A stretch of DNA of 64,000 bases from an uncultured Winogradskyella sp. (lineage in GTDB: Bacteria > Bacteroidota > Bacteroidia > Flavobacteriales > Flavobacteriaceae): positions 243,596 through 307,595 of the forward strand of contig NZ_CANMCZ010000001.1 in the NCBI RefSeq assembly GCF_947496485.1. Direction: 5' to 3'. Under the pieces are notes generated by a model. The model did no database searches. It saw only the letters and a program-made list of their open reading frames with translations, and was not told the origin of the DNA. Position 1 is the first letter of the stretch, and each line of letters starts with the position of its first letter. Shown piece after piece: positions 9,596 to 19,181 of the stretch. Both the position numbers and the translations under genes were made by a program.

Positions 9596-9913
9596 AAATG
9601 CTTTTCAAGTTTTATGAATTGTTAATGTCTTTATTATACGCAAGTAAGTTAACCTTTTTAGCGTTAATTTCTGGATTTTTAGAAGGTCAAAAATTGCAGA
9701 TTTTCTTTATTCTTTTGTGAAAATGGTAGCATACCTCTCCTTATTGATCTAAACATATGGTGGTTCGTTTTATTTTAAGCTTAGATATGTTCTTTCTTTA
9801 TTATAAATGTGTTCCGCTTGTTTGATCATCTTCTTAGCTAACGTAAGATTTTTAATGGTTTGCCACAATAAGCACAGGTTTTATGCTTTTATGAGAAGTT
9901 GATTTATTTAACC
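9596..9913. other. Intergenic stretch with possible transposase debris
   Basis: No intact gene. On the minus strand, 9829-9770 reads MIKQAEHIYNKERTYLSLK, which looks like the last residues of an IS3-type transposase, and just upstream CAYCGKPLK looks like a zinc-ribbon scrap. Both are too short to be sure. Confidence 0.3.
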
Positions 9914-12900
9914 TTAGTGATTTTTTAATACACCCACAGATTCAAAAAGCTCCTCGATGATATGCTGGAGATTGCTTGGTGTAACTGCTCTGAAATACTC
10001 TAGTAAGTCTTGAGTTGTCGCATATCTATCAGTCTGCATTTTTAGTTTGCCGTTTTTTGTATTCCAATCTTCAAGAAAATATTTTAATGCTAAATTCACA
10101 TTCTCTTCGCCAATTGCTTTTTGAAATTCGTACATATTGATTGCTCCTTTTGCGTAATAGACATAATCTTGATTTTCTACGAGAGTAAGAGATGGTTCTT
10201 TTTTACTTTCTTGTTGTATTCCTTCTTTATATTTATCCATTTGAAGCGCTAAAAACTGTTGCACTTTTTCTTCGGAATAATGTTGCTTTAAAACCATCAA
10301 TGCTGCATATTGAGATAAGGTTTCTAAGACCATCAATTGTCCTTGTACATTTGCAGCTTCCACTTGCATACCAAACCATTGGTGAGCTACTTCATGCGCA
10401 GTCACATAAAAAGCCATATCAACATCTTTTTCGTCATCTATATCTAACACAAATCCAATAGATTCTGAAAATGGAATAGTTCCAGGAAACGATTGTGCAA
10501 ATGTTGCATAACGTGGAAACTCCATAATACGTAGTTGCTGGTATTGATAAGGACTGAAGTTGTTACTACAATAATCTAATGAAGCTTTCATAGACTTCAT
10601 CATTCTATCGATGTTATATTCATGTCCTTTTTGAAAATAAATTTCAAGGTCGACAGGCTCAGTAATCCCCTTATTGCTTGTCATCCATTTGTCTTTTTTA
10701 ATTTCATAGTCAGCAGAAACTATTGCGTAAAAATTAATAATAGGGGTATTTGTTTTATAGTGAAAATAATTACGATTATTTTCTGTCCATTCCTGCAATA
10801 AATCTCCAGGAACCAAAGCCGTTTGATCTTTGGATGTACCAATAATCATTTCAAAATTAATACCATCAGAATCACCACCAGATCTTGCATTGACTAATTC
10901 TTTAGGGTCATCTATTTTAGCTTTTTTAGATCTCCTTGATAAGTTATGATCTCGTCGTTCATCTTCATCTTGAAGTTCATATTTTTTATTGTAACCCAAG
11001 GTTGGAAACTGTTCATTGTTGAAAAATGTACCATTGTAAACTATATTGGTATTAGAACGACCTTGCTCAAAGCCTTTGGTTGTAAAACTTTGCTTAAAAT
11101 ACATTTTTACAGAATCACCAGGTTGTAAAGCTTTCTTCAGGTTAAAAATTGAATAATCAAACTTTTTATATTGATGATTCGTCGTAAAACCACCTTCGAA
11201 AGCGATACTGTCTATCGTAACATTTTCTTCGAGAAGTTTTTGAATATGGATGGATTTTATGTTTTCAATTGATGTGTTTTTTAACATATAATACCCTTCT
11301 ACTGTGTAGTCTCGTTTAGAAGGATATAGCTCTAATTGTAAGTTTAAGTCTACTATTTTTGGTTGCGTTATATATTCAAATTGTTTCAATTCTTTTTCAT
11401 ACGCTACTCTAAATTCAGTAGCTTCAGAATTGCTCCAATATTCATTTAAAATATTCGTATTGTAAAATATAAACCCTCCAATAATTATAAAAGCAAAAAG
11501 AATGATGTCAGTAAACTTTATGAGTGGCTTGCTGAACTTATACTTAGCAATTCTTGTTCGTTTTATTAAATTGGTTTCATTTCCTCTAACAGCGACTAAA
11601 GATCCTATGATTAATAAAAGGATTCCGAAAAGAAACCAATACAATTTAATGAGTAAATAGGGTTGTAAAAAATGCCCATAACCATTCATCTCTGAATAAG
11701 CACCTAAGGAACTTCCTCCAAAAAAGTGTAAATCATGATCAAACCCCAACACGGCAATAGCTACATTGACAATACTAAATACAATCACCAAAATGATACC
11801 TACAAACTTATTATTCACTAAAGATTGTATGAAAAACGCTAAGCAAGTAAAAATGGATAATAGGGGTAGAATTTCTAAAAAGAATCCATTAAAATACACT
11901 TGCAATTCATAGTTATAATAGCCACTTAGCGTTTGGAATAATATCCCTGAACTTATTAAAGCAAGTATTAATACGACATAAATTATGTTTAATCCAATAA
12001 ACTTTCCAGCTAACCTTACAAAACTTGACATGGATGTAGCATCATAAATTAAATTCAACTTCGCACCTCTTTCTTTCCACACCAATTCTCCTGAATAAAA
12101 AACAAGGATGATGATAAAGAAAAAATAAGAGGTTTCCTGAAGTTCCTCAACTATAAAATAGGTTGCAGGATAACTATCAACTCCATATACCGTTCCAAGA
12201 TTTACAGAATTGATTAAGATGATAATCATTCCGCAAATAACTATTCCCCAAAATGATGGTTGTTTAAAAATACTTATAAAATAAAACCACGAAAACTCTT
12301 TTAATTGTGTCCATTTAGATTGTAAACCATATTGTTTTTTAGCTTTAGGAATCATCACATCACCAACTAAATTAGTACTTTTATCTACCAGCTTTTGAAC
12401 TTGCTTTCGTTTTGATTTCTTTTCTTTAACCAGATTGAAATTGAATTTTTTATATCCATAGATTAATGCGATAACACCTAATAAAACCCAAAATAATTTG
12501 TTGTATAACAAGGCACTAATAAATGGAAGTTCTTGAGTGCTCTTTTCTAAGACCGACCAAGTTTTTGTAATATAGGTTGTTGTTGTTAATGAAAATGGAT
12601 CAAAAATAGCTTGCCAGAAATCATTAGTAATTGCTTTGGTTAACAAAAACACCACAAACAAAATAACACCCTGAGTGTATACAACTACTAAATTTCTAGT
12701 TAAAGCTCCAGTTACAAAAAACAATGATGCACCAAAAAACAACGTTGGTAGCGTTACCATTAGAAAGGTCTTCATATAAACAAATGCATTAAAAGCCAAT
12801 TGATCATCTGGACTATTCCAGGGCATAAATTCACCCAACATCATACCCAAAATAATTCCTGTAAATACAAACAGCAAAACAGTAAATGCGCCTAAAAACC

Positions 12901-13207
12901 GACCAATTAAATAATCTCTTTTTTTGATTGGTGTAGAAAATAGTAATGATTCTATCTCATACTCAAAATCTCGCAACACAGAAACGCCCATAATCATTGA
13001 GGCTAAAATCATAAAGAATCCGGTTATAGCTCCCATTGTTTTCGCTATGACTACGGGTGAATTTCTTTTCATTAGACCTAATTCAGTACCTTGAAAAATA
13101 AAATCTACACCAACAATTGAAAACAGAAATATAAATAAAAAGAATACATAAGTGTCTGGTCGTTTAATTCGATATTGAATTTCGAACTTAAAAATTTCAT
13201 ACCACAT
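9914..13207 (-). CDS. ABC transporter permease fused to M1-family aminopeptidase
   Basis: 1097 residues. The first 600 hold about twelve membrane segments in two sets, like two ABC-2 permease units. The last 450 form an M1 metallopeptidase with the zinc motif HEVAH and the downstream Glu in VLETLSQY, placed in the periplasm. This fusion is an established family in Bacteroidetes. The stop-to-start gap to the ATPase gene upstream is only two bases, so the two are one operon and probably one complex. Operators for a LytTR regulator lie ahead of the operon. The transported substrate is unknown. Confidence 0.88.
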   Translation of the reverse strand: MWYEIFKFEIQYRIKRPDTYVFFLFIFLFSIVGVDFIFQGTELGLMKRNSPVVIAKTMGAITGFFMILASMIMGVSVLRDFEYEIESLLFSTPIKKRDYLIGRFLGAFTVLLFVFTGIILGMMLGEFMPWNSPDDQLAFNAFVYMKTFLMVTLPTLFFGASLFFVTGALTRNLVVVYTQGVILFVVFLLTKAITNDFWQAIFDPFSLTTTTYITKTWSVLEKSTQELPFISALLYNKLFWVLLGVIALIYGYKKFNFNLVKEKKSKRKQVQKLVDKSTNLVGDVMIPKAKKQYGLQSKWTQLKEFSWFYFISIFKQPSFWGIVICGMIIILINSVNLGTVYGVDSYPATYFIVEELQETSYFFFIIILVFYSGELVWKERGAKLNLIYDATSMSSFVRLAGKFIGLNIIYVVLILALISSGILFQTLSGYYNYELQVYFNGFFLEILPLLSIFTCLAFFIQSLVNNKFVGIILVIVFSIVNVAIAVLGFDHDLHFFGGSSLGAYSEMNGYGHFLQPYLLIKLYWFLFGILLLIIGSLVAVRGNETNLIKRTRIAKYKFSKPLIKFTDIILFAFIIIGGFIFYNTNILNEYWSNSEATEFRVAYEKELKQFEYITQPKIVDLNLQLELYPSKRDYTVEGYYMLKNTSIENIKSIHIQKLLEENVTIDSIAFEGGFTTNHQYKKFDYSIFNLKKALQPGDSVKMYFKQSFTTKGFEQGRSNTNIVYNGTFFNNEQFPTLGYNKKYELQDEDERRDHNLSRRSKKAKIDDPKELVNARSGGDSDGINFEMIIGTSKDQTALVPGDLLQEWTENNRNYFHYKTNTPIINFYAIVSADYEIKKDKWMTSNKGITEPVDLEIYFQKGHEYNIDRMMKSMKASLDYCSNNFSPYQYQQLRIMEFPRYATFAQSFPGTIPFSESIGFVLDIDDEKDVDMAFYVTAHEVAHQWFGMQVEAANVQGQLMVLETLSQYAALMVLKQHYSEEKVQQFLALQMDKYKEGIQQESKKEPSLTLVENQDYVYYAKGAINMYEFQKAIGEENVNLALKYFLEDWNTKNGKLKMQTDRYATTQDLLEYFRAVTPSNLQHIIEELFESVGVLKNH

Positions 13208-13209
13208 AA

Positions 13210-14106
13210 TTAAATAGATTTAGTTTTAGTTCTATTGAAAATTTCTGAGAAATACACATCTTCTAATTCTGCATTAATGGCTGTAAATCCATCTCCAGGA
13301 TTGATCTCGCTTATTATATGAATGGTTGGTTTACCAAGAAATAATCGTTCACTGATGACCTGATAATTTTCTTTATATAGGTTCAATTCTGATTTCTCGA
13401 TTGTTTTTTTATAGACTTTATCTTTTAGGCCTTCTAGTATCTGCAACGGCTGCCCTTTTAAGCATACTTGACCTTGATTAATAATGGCCATATTTGTGCA
13501 GAGTTCTTTGACATCGTCAACAATATGCGTAGATAAAATAACCACAGTATGTTCTCCGAGCTCGCTTAAAACATTGTAAAAGCGATTGCGTTCTACAGGA
13601 TCCAATCCTGCTGTTGGTTCATCTACAATAAGTAACTTCGGATTGTTAAGTAAGGCTTGTGCAATGCCAAATCGTTGCTTCATCCCACCAGAAAACCCTT
13701 TCAGATTTTGTTGTCGCACGTCATATAAATTGGTTTTATACAAAAGTGCTTTCACTAATTCTTTACGTTCGTTTTTATTGGTGATGCCTTTAAGCACTGC
13801 GAAATGATTGAGTAATACTTCTGCCGATATTTTTGGATACAAGCCAAATTGTTGCGGCAAATACCCTAATACCTGTCGCAATTCATTTTTTTGTTGTAAG
13901 ACATCGATGTCTCCAAGAACAATGGAACCAGAATCGGCTTCTTGCAGTGTTGCAATAGTTCGCATTAACGTAGACTTGCCTGCACCATTTGGGCCTAATA
14001 GACCAAACATCCCTTTTGGTATATCAAGTGAAATGTTTTGTAAAGCTTTAATCCCGTTTGAATACGTTTTTGATAGATTGTCAATTCTGAGTTCCATACT
14101 GTTCAT
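13210..14106 (-). CDS. ABC transporter ATP-binding protein, partner of the permease/aminopeptidase
   Basis: About 298 residues with Walker A GPNGAGKS, signature FSGGMKQR, Walker B LLIVDEPTAGLDP and switch His in STHIVDD. It belongs to the ABC-2/CcmA-like ATPases and should drive the permease encoded directly downstream. Three in-frame ATGs compete (14130, 14106, 14097). The family usually begins close to MxLRIxNLSK, so 14106 or 14097 is preferred. The divergent intergenic region upstream carries four related half-sites shared with the kinase gene at 14306. Confidence 0.9.
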   Translation of the reverse strand: MNSMELRIDNLSKTYSNGIKALQNISLDIPKGMFGLLGPNGAGKSTLMRTIATLQEADSGSIVLGDIDVLQQKNELRQVLGYLPQQFGLYPKISAEVLLNHFAVLKGITNKNERKELVKALLYKTNLYDVRQQNLKGFSGGMKQRFGIAQALLNNPKLLIVDEPTAGLDPVERNRFYNVLSELGEHTVVILSTHIVDDVKELCTNMAIINQGQVCLKGQPLQILEGLKDKVYKKTIEKSELNLYKENYQVISERLFLGKPTIHIISEINPGDGFTAINAELEDVYFSEIFNRTKTKSI

Positions 14107-14159
14107 TTTTTGATTGATTGAGACAAACATATAAGCGTTTTTAGCCTTTAAAAAGTGTT

Positions 14160-14264
14160 AGTGACACAAACACATGCATTAGTGACAAACACATTTTTTT
14201 AAGGTATAAAGACACCTCAAAACACATTTAGGATTGTTTGTCACTGATGAGATACTGTTTGTCA
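14160..14264. promoter_or_regulatory. Two pairs of LytTR-type direct repeats in a divergent promoter
   Basis: AGTGACACAAACACA (14160) and AGTGACAAACACA (14181) are 21 bases apart. On the other strand the related GTTTGTCA appears at 14236 and 14257, again 21 apart. LytTR regulators bind direct repeats of about 9 bp with a 12-13 bp spacer, which gives this period. One pair faces the ABC operon and the other the kinase-regulator operon. Confidence 0.65.
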
Positions 14265-14305
14265 ACTTATTTGTCTGAGGTGTTTTATTTAATTAATATT
14301 GAATT

Positions 14306-15100
14306 ATGAATTTTAAAATACCAGAAAGAAAAAGGAAAACTATCAAGCGGTTATATAAAATAGCGCTGGTTATTATAGGCTTAGCCATCGTCATTTTTAA
14401 TGACACTTTTGGAAAACTAGAAGGGTTTGTAGAATTTATTGCATTGTACTTTATCCTTGTGTTTATTACCATTGCACATTGGCTATTTAAACAAATCAAA
14501 TCACTAATAAGATTGAAGAATGAAAAAGTAAAAACAGAATTAATGCATTTAAAGAGTCAAGTGAATCCACATTTCTTTTTTAATATGCTTAATAACCTTT
14601 ATGGATTAGTGGATAAGGATTCTAAGAAAGCTCAAGAGCTCATTCTAAAACTTTCTGATATGATGCGCTATAGTATTTATGATGGCGAAAAAGACAGGGT
14701 TTTACTGTCTGAAGAAATAGCTTATCTCGAGAATTATATTGAACTTCATAAAATGCGTTATCATAAAGCGATTGATATACAATTCAATATTGAAACAAAC
14801 GACACTAATTATGAGATTATGCCACTTCTTTTCATTATTCTTTTAGAAAATGCCTTTAAGCATGGTGTGGAAAATTTAAGAGAAAATGCTTATGTTCATA
14901 TCACATTAACAGCGCATAATAGTGAATTGACCTTTGAAATAGAAAACAATTTTGATGAAACACAAGATAACCCTGAAACAGGAATTGGATTAAAAAACCT
15001 AAAACGACGATTAGAATTGGTATATCCAAAAAAGCATACCTTAACAATTTCCAAAACAGATACCATCTATAACGCTACATTGAATATTAAGGGCTTATGA
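14306..15100 (+). CDS. LytS/YehU-type sensor histidine kinase
   Basis: 264 residues with two N-terminal membrane segments (about residues 13-60), a short helix, then the His kinase block with NPHFFFNMLNN (His89) and the ATP-binding N box LENAFKHG and GIGLKNLKRR. There is almost no extracellular loop, so the signal is probably sensed in the membrane or through a partner. The stop overlaps the start of the LytTR regulator gene, a standard two-component pair. It is divergent from the ABC transporter/aminopeptidase operon, its likely target and perhaps also its signal source. Confidence 0.9.
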   Translation: MNFKIPERKRKTIKRLYKIALVIIGLAIVIFNDTFGKLEGFVEFIALYFILVFITIAHWLFKQIKSLIRLKNEKVKTELMHLKSQVNPHFFFNMLNNLYGLVDKDSKKAQELILKLSDMMRYSIYDGEKDRVLLSEEIAYLENYIELHKMRYHKAIDIQFNIETNDTNYEIMPLLFIILLENAFKHGVENLRENAYVHITLTAHNSELTFEIENNFDETQDNPETGIGLKNLKRRLELVYPKKHTLTISKTDTIYNATLNIKGL

Positions 15101-15798
15101 TTACATATATCATTATAGACGACGAACATATTGCACACGATATTATAAAAGGCTATTGTGATATGCTACCAAATTTAGAATTCAAAGCAGATTGTTATGA
15201 TGCTATAGAAGCTATTGACTACTTAAGCAAACATGATATAGATCTCATTTTTTTAGATTTGAATATGCCTAAATTAAAAGGATTTCAATTTTTAAAAACC
15301 TTATCATCTCCACCAAAAGTTATTGTAACCACTGCGTATAGTGAATTTGCGATTGAAGGCTACGAATTAAACGTTGTTGATTACTTGTTAAAACCGTTTA
15401 GTTTTGAACGCTTTTTGAGTGCTATTAATAAAGTGACCTCTTCTGATACCAGTACAATAAGAAAAGAAAGTAAAGAGACTATAAAACCTGAAGGACAACA
15501 TATTTTTTTAAAACAGAATAATAGTCATATTCAGGTAGATGTAGATGATATTCTATTTATTGAAGCCTCAGGCAATTATACCAAAGTTGTTACGAGTACT
15601 AGTACTATCAGCATTCGAGAAAAAATATCGGATACCATAGAACTGCTTTCTGATAATGATTTCATACAAGTTCATAAATCATTTGCGGTTGCAAAAAAGC
15701 ACATCTTTAGAGTAGAAGGAAATAGAATTTATATGGGCGATCATGTTGTACCTATTGGCAAGCTATATAAAACAAACATTAATCAATTATTGAGGTAA
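15097..15798 (+). CDS. LytTR-family response regulator
   Basis: 233 residues. The receiver domain has the acidic pair DDE near the start, the phosphoacceptor Asp in LIFLDLNMPK and Lys in LLKPF. A LytTR DNA-binding domain occupies about 135-233 (FIEASGNYTKV, IQVHKSFAVAKKHI). It overlaps the kinase gene by four bases. The paired 21-bp-spaced repeats at 14160-14264 are the obvious candidate binding sites, giving autoregulation and control of the ABC operon. Confidence 0.9.
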   Translation: MITYIIIDDEHIAHDIIKGYCDMLPNLEFKADCYDAIEAIDYLSKHDIDLIFLDLNMPKLKGFQFLKTLSSPPKVIVTTAYSEFAIEGYELNVVDYLLKPFSFERFLSAINKVTSSDTSTIRKESKETIKPEGQHIFLKQNNSHIQVDVDDILFIEASGNYTKVVTSTSTISIREKISDTIELLSDNDFIQVHKSFAVAKKHIFRVEGNRIYMGDHVVPIGKLYKTNINQLLR

Positions 15799-15819
15799 TT
15801 GCTATTGCCATGTCAATAT

Positions 15820-15880
15820 ATAATCTAGTCTGAAAATTCGTAAGGATTTTCATGAGTAGGTGAGTACTAGCAATGAATTA
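15820..15880 (-). repeat. Palindromic element A (short form of the family at 32-36 kb)
   Basis: Read on the minus strand it contains ATTGCTAG, CCTACT and GAAAAT-N8-ATTTTC, in the same order and spacing as the elements at 31996, 34194, 35024 and 36018. It lies directly after the stop of the hydrolase gene at 15911, like the others after their genes. Confidence 0.6.
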
Positions 15881-15910
15881 CTCAAGAGGTTACTACAAGT
15901 ATTTTATATC

Positions 15911-17308
15911 TTATTTCAGATGTTCTATTACCCATTTTTTTATTTCGTTCAATGCTGTTGGGGAAAATGTTTGTTCTATTTTTCTATATTCATCCATCTT
16001 TCCAGTTTCACACTCCTGAAAGAAGTGGTTTAAGTTTTCTAATTCCACTATTTTATAATTTTTATTCTGGCCTTTGATTAGTGCTTGTCTTATAGCTTCT
16101 TGATTAATTTTTGCATTTACTTGCGTGTCTTTACTGCCATTTAATGACAACACTGGAATTTGTAATTTTTCAATTTCATCAGCAGGATTGTATTGTAAAA
16201 AATAGCGTGACCAAGGTTGTATACTTGTTTTAAGTTGGTTTTCTATAAATGCATTGATATTCTTTTCTGGTACGTTTAATGATGTTAAAATGGGTCTTAA
16301 AAACTCATTATAATGAGTTGTCAATTCGATTTTAATTTCTGTTTTACTCTTATTAGAGATTACAATTGCAATCGCTTTTCTTGTGTTTTTTTCATAAGCC
16401 ACCTCATCTTTAACAGGAAATTCTCTCAATGTTTTAGATTGCATTACAGATAGTTCTGTTCCCGAAATTCCGGTAGAAGCTAATAACACCATAAAAGCGA
16501 CATCTTTAGAGTTGTTAGCCGCTAGAGGTGCGATAATACCACCTTCACTATGACCAATCAAACCTATATTTTTAATATCTACATCGTTTCTAGTTTTTAA
16601 GTATGCGATGGCACTCAAAACGTCTTTGGAAAAATCTTCTGTGGTTGCTTTACCAAAATTTCCTGTAGATTCTCCAACTCCACGATCATCAAAACGCAAT
16701 ACGCCAATGCCTTGTCTTGTTAAATAATCTGATAATACTAAAAAAGGTTTGTGTCCCATAAAACTTTCATCTCTGTCTTGTGGACCACTTCCGCTAATTA
16801 AAATTACTACTGGAAATTTTCCGTTTTTATTGGGTAAGGTTAAAGTACCTGCTAATGTTATGTTGGCTTCATTATTTTTAAAAATGACTTCTTCTTCATA
16901 ATAAGGGTAGGGTTTTACAGGTTCCTGCGGCCGTTTCGAATCCTCTATTTTTATAGTTCCTTTTTTTAAGTTTAGGACCATTTCTATGCCACCTTCCTTG
17001 TAAATACCTTCAAATTGTTGTGCTTCAGTATTAAAAACTCCTGTATAGTTCATTCCAACATTAGAGCCATCAATAATTAGCTTTCCATTTGTAAAAGTTG
17101 TAGCTGATGGTTTGATGCCAGCAATTCTAAACGTTGGAACATCCATAGTAGTTGAATACGTAGCGTTTTCTTGTTTTATATTAAAAACAAAAGTGATTTC
17201 TTTATCGCCTCTTTTGGTTGTTCCGTTCCAATGTCCTGAAATATCTTGAGAACGTGCACTAGTAATGGCGAGTAAATTTAAAAGTATGATAATTGTTAAT
17301 GTTTTCAT
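15911..17308 (-). CDS. Secreted alpha/beta hydrolase (serine aminopeptidase S33-like)
   Basis: 465 residues. A signal peptide (residues 1-20, ending SARS-Q) is followed by a beta-rich N-terminal domain of about 120 residues. The alpha/beta hydrolase part has oxyanion motif SGSGPQDRDE, a DDRGVGES turn, nucleophile Ser in GHSEGG, and likely Asp and His in NGSKD and LNHFFQ. Such proteins are esterases or peptidases of unknown substrate in Bacteroidetes. The gene is followed at once by palindromic element A, so it may be part of the same cassette-like family of units as those near 32-36 kb. Confidence 0.82.
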   Translation of the reverse strand: MKTLTIIILLNLLAITSARSQDISGHWNGTTKRGDKEITFVFNIKQENATYSTTMDVPTFRIAGIKPSATTFTNGKLIIDGSNVGMNYTGVFNTEAQQFEGIYKEGGIEMVLNLKKGTIKIEDSKRPQEPVKPYPYYEEEVIFKNNEANITLAGTLTLPNKNGKFPVVILISGSGPQDRDESFMGHKPFLVLSDYLTRQGIGVLRFDDRGVGESTGNFGKATTEDFSKDVLSAIAYLKTRNDVDIKNIGLIGHSEGGIIAPLAANNSKDVAFMVLLASTGISGTELSVMQSKTLREFPVKDEVAYEKNTRKAIAIVISNKSKTEIKIELTTHYNEFLRPILTSLNVPEKNINAFIENQLKTSIQPWSRYFLQYNPADEIEKLQIPVLSLNGSKDTQVNAKINQEAIRQALIKGQNKNYKIVELENLNHFFQECETGKMDEYRKIEQTFSPTALNEIKKWVIEHLK

Positions 17309-17429
17309 GTTCGTTAAATTTTGATTGGTGATGTCTAGGCCAAATTTTCGTTAGCCTTGTGGTATTAAAAAATAGTATTACTAATTTAGTAATCGAAGCT
17401 ATTTGAAGAGAGATTTAGTTAGATTTACT

Positions 17430-17882
17430 TTAGAGCACGTTTCCAGCTTCTTTAGCTTGAGCATCCTTACGGCGACCTATTAATGCGCCAATAAATAGTC
17501 CCATACAAATGCCAACGGAAATCCCTAAAGACCTTTCAAAACGCTCACCTATTAGAATTCCAGCTATAACTCCGAATAACATTCCTAAAGTTACACTCAG
17601 GTTTGTATAGTATCCTTGAGAAGTCAAGGAAAAGGTGTCCTTTAAATAGGTCTCAAATTTACTCAGTGCGTTTTTAAAGATTTTTTTTCTATTGTCTGGA
17701 TTTGAGTTTAGTTTTAAGCTATCCAGTTCCATTTCTATAGAATGAATTTCATTAGCGGTGAATGCTCTATTTTCTAATTTTTTAAGAATCTCAATAAATT
17801 GAGTATAAATCTTAATTTCAGATTTTTTAGAGGATTCAGTTTTTAAACTTTCAAAAAAGTTAATTGCATTTAATAGTGTCAT
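17430..17882 (-). CDS. Hypothetical protein with helical N-terminus and glycine-rich membrane hairpin
   Basis: 150 residues. The first 75 are charged and helical. Residues about 95-140 form two hydrophobic segments rich in small residues (GMLFGVIAGILIGE, GICMGLFIGALIGRR) with GxxxG spacing, so it is probably an inner-membrane protein with a tight hairpin. I do not recognise a named family. A short frameshifted ORF at 42567-42726 encodes a similar hairpin. The gene lies downstream of the sigma factor genes on the same strand, but a gap of about 100 bases separates them. Confidence 0.6.
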   Translation of the reverse strand: MTLLNAINFFESLKTESSKKSEIKIYTQFIEILKKLENRAFTANEIHSIEMELDSLKLNSNPDNRKKIFKNALSKFETYLKDTFSLTSQGYYTNLSVTLGMLFGVIAGILIGERFERSLGISVGICMGLFIGALIGRRKDAQAKEAGNVL

Positions 17883-17984
17883 AATTTTTACTGTTTTCTT
17901 GGTTAGTGGCCCAAACCAAAAAATATTACACCAAAAATTTATTTATTTTAAAAAATCACACTAAAACACCTTATATTCAGGTGT

Positions 17985-18641
17985 TTAGCTTCTTAAACTT
18001 TCTATATCTGTCATCAATTCTTCTAGTTTTTTGAATAGTCTTCCATAAACGATGTTTAAATCCCATTTATAAATTCGACCTCCAACAAGGAATAGCAAAA
18101 CCAAGATGACTGCCACGATAACAATTCCGATGAGTGGGATTCCAAATATTAAATAGGTATCTGGAAAACCAACAAGTATTTCATTTACAAGTCTTTCACC
18201 TAAAGGCATGCCTTCGGCATCTTTAAACCAAAAGCCTAAAACCAATGACATGAATATAATTGGATACAAAAACCTTGAAAATCTCTTGTTGATAGATACC
18301 TGTTTGTTTATCCATTGGTTAAATGCTTTTAAGTATTGATAACTGCTAATACCTATATCGATTTTCTCTAAATCGTTTAATAACCTCTTATTAATAACAA
18401 CAAGAACTGAAAGAGTAACAAAAAATATGATACCTGTTATGGGAATTCCTATAATGAAAGAGACGACTAAAAAAGCAAACGAGAATGCCACAATGGCAAT
18501 CAAATTTATTTTAAACATTCTTTTAAATTTATCAATGATATGAATTGATTTTTGGTTGTAAAGATTGTTTATTTTTGGGACTACTAGTGCGTCGCTCTTG
18601 AGAAAACCTTCTTTCCAAATGTTTTCAATTGATTTTTCCAT
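17985..18641 (-). CDS. Membrane protein paired with an ECF sigma factor (putative anti-sigma)
   Basis: 218 residues with four hydrophobic segments in two pairs (about 48-85 and 128-195), soluble ends and no signal peptide. The start overlaps the sigma factor gene by 17 bases, so the two are translated together. That position is typical for anti-sigma factors, but I see no ZAS zinc motif (HxxxCxxC), so the role rests on context only. Confidence 0.6.
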   Translation of the reverse strand: MEKSIENIWKEGFLKSDALVVPKINNLYNQKSIHIIDKFKRMFKINLIAIVAFSFAFLVVSFIIGIPITGIIFFVTLSVLVVINKRLLNDLEKIDIGISSYQYLKAFNQWINKQVSINKRFSRFLYPIIFMSLVLGFWFKDAEGMPLGERLVNEILVGFPDTYLIFGIPLIGIVIVAVILVLLFLVGGRIYKWDLNIVYGRLFKKLEELMTDIESLRS

Positions 18642-19116
18642 CTAATAATTTTTTTAATCTAGTTTTAATTCTTTTAACACGTACACCAATATTATTTGGG
18701 TTCGTTCCTATAATTTCAGCAATTTCCTTTTGCGATTTTTCTTCCAAATAAAGCATGATAACGGCTCTATCTATTTCCGATAGTTTTCTTATGGCATCAT
18801 ATAATAAATTTAGAGATTCGTCTGAAAACGCGTAGTTGTTTTCGGTTTCTTCAGCAGTTATAGAATCAGACACAAAATGCTGAACATTGTTTTTCTTTTT
18901 CTTAAGTAAGGTTAAACAGACGTTTAATGAAATGCGATACACCCAAGTGCTCCATTGCGATTCTTCGCGAAAATTGTCCTTACTCCTCCAGATTTGTAAA
19001 CACACTTCTTGGTAATAGTCTTCAAAATCTTGTTGTGAACTGGTGTAAGCTCGACATAATTTGATAATTATTCCTGCGAATGGTAAAATGGATGTGTTGT
19101 AAAAATCGCTACTCAA
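18625..19116 (-). CDS. RNA polymerase sigma factor, ECF/sigma-70 family
   Basis: 163 residues. Region 2 is visible as DFEDYYQEVCLQIWRS and WVYRISLNVCL, and region 4 as LSEIDRAVIMLYLEEKSQKEIAEIIGTNPNNIGVRVKR (two runs joined), with a helix-turn-helix. The only start codon in frame after the upstream stop is TTG at 19116. The next gene overlaps it and encodes a membrane protein that may hold it inactive. The target regulon is not evident. Confidence 0.85.
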   Translation of the reverse strand: MSSDFYNTSILPFAGIIIKLCRAYTSSQQDFEDYYQEVCLQIWRSKDNFREESQWSTWVYRISLNVCLTLLKKKKNNVQHFVSDSITAEETENNYAFSDESLNLLYDAIRKLSEIDRAVIMLYLEEKSQKEIAEIIGTNPNNIGVRVKRIKTRLKKLLDGKIN

Positions 19117-19181
19117 TAGTGTTGTTTTATTGGTTGGTGGCTTAAATTAGGAATTATTACAGGTTAATGTCAAAATTGATT

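Noticed and set aside
9770..9829. IS3 transposase remnant
   Set aside because: Twenty residues are too few for a firm call; kept only as a remark in the intergenic entry.
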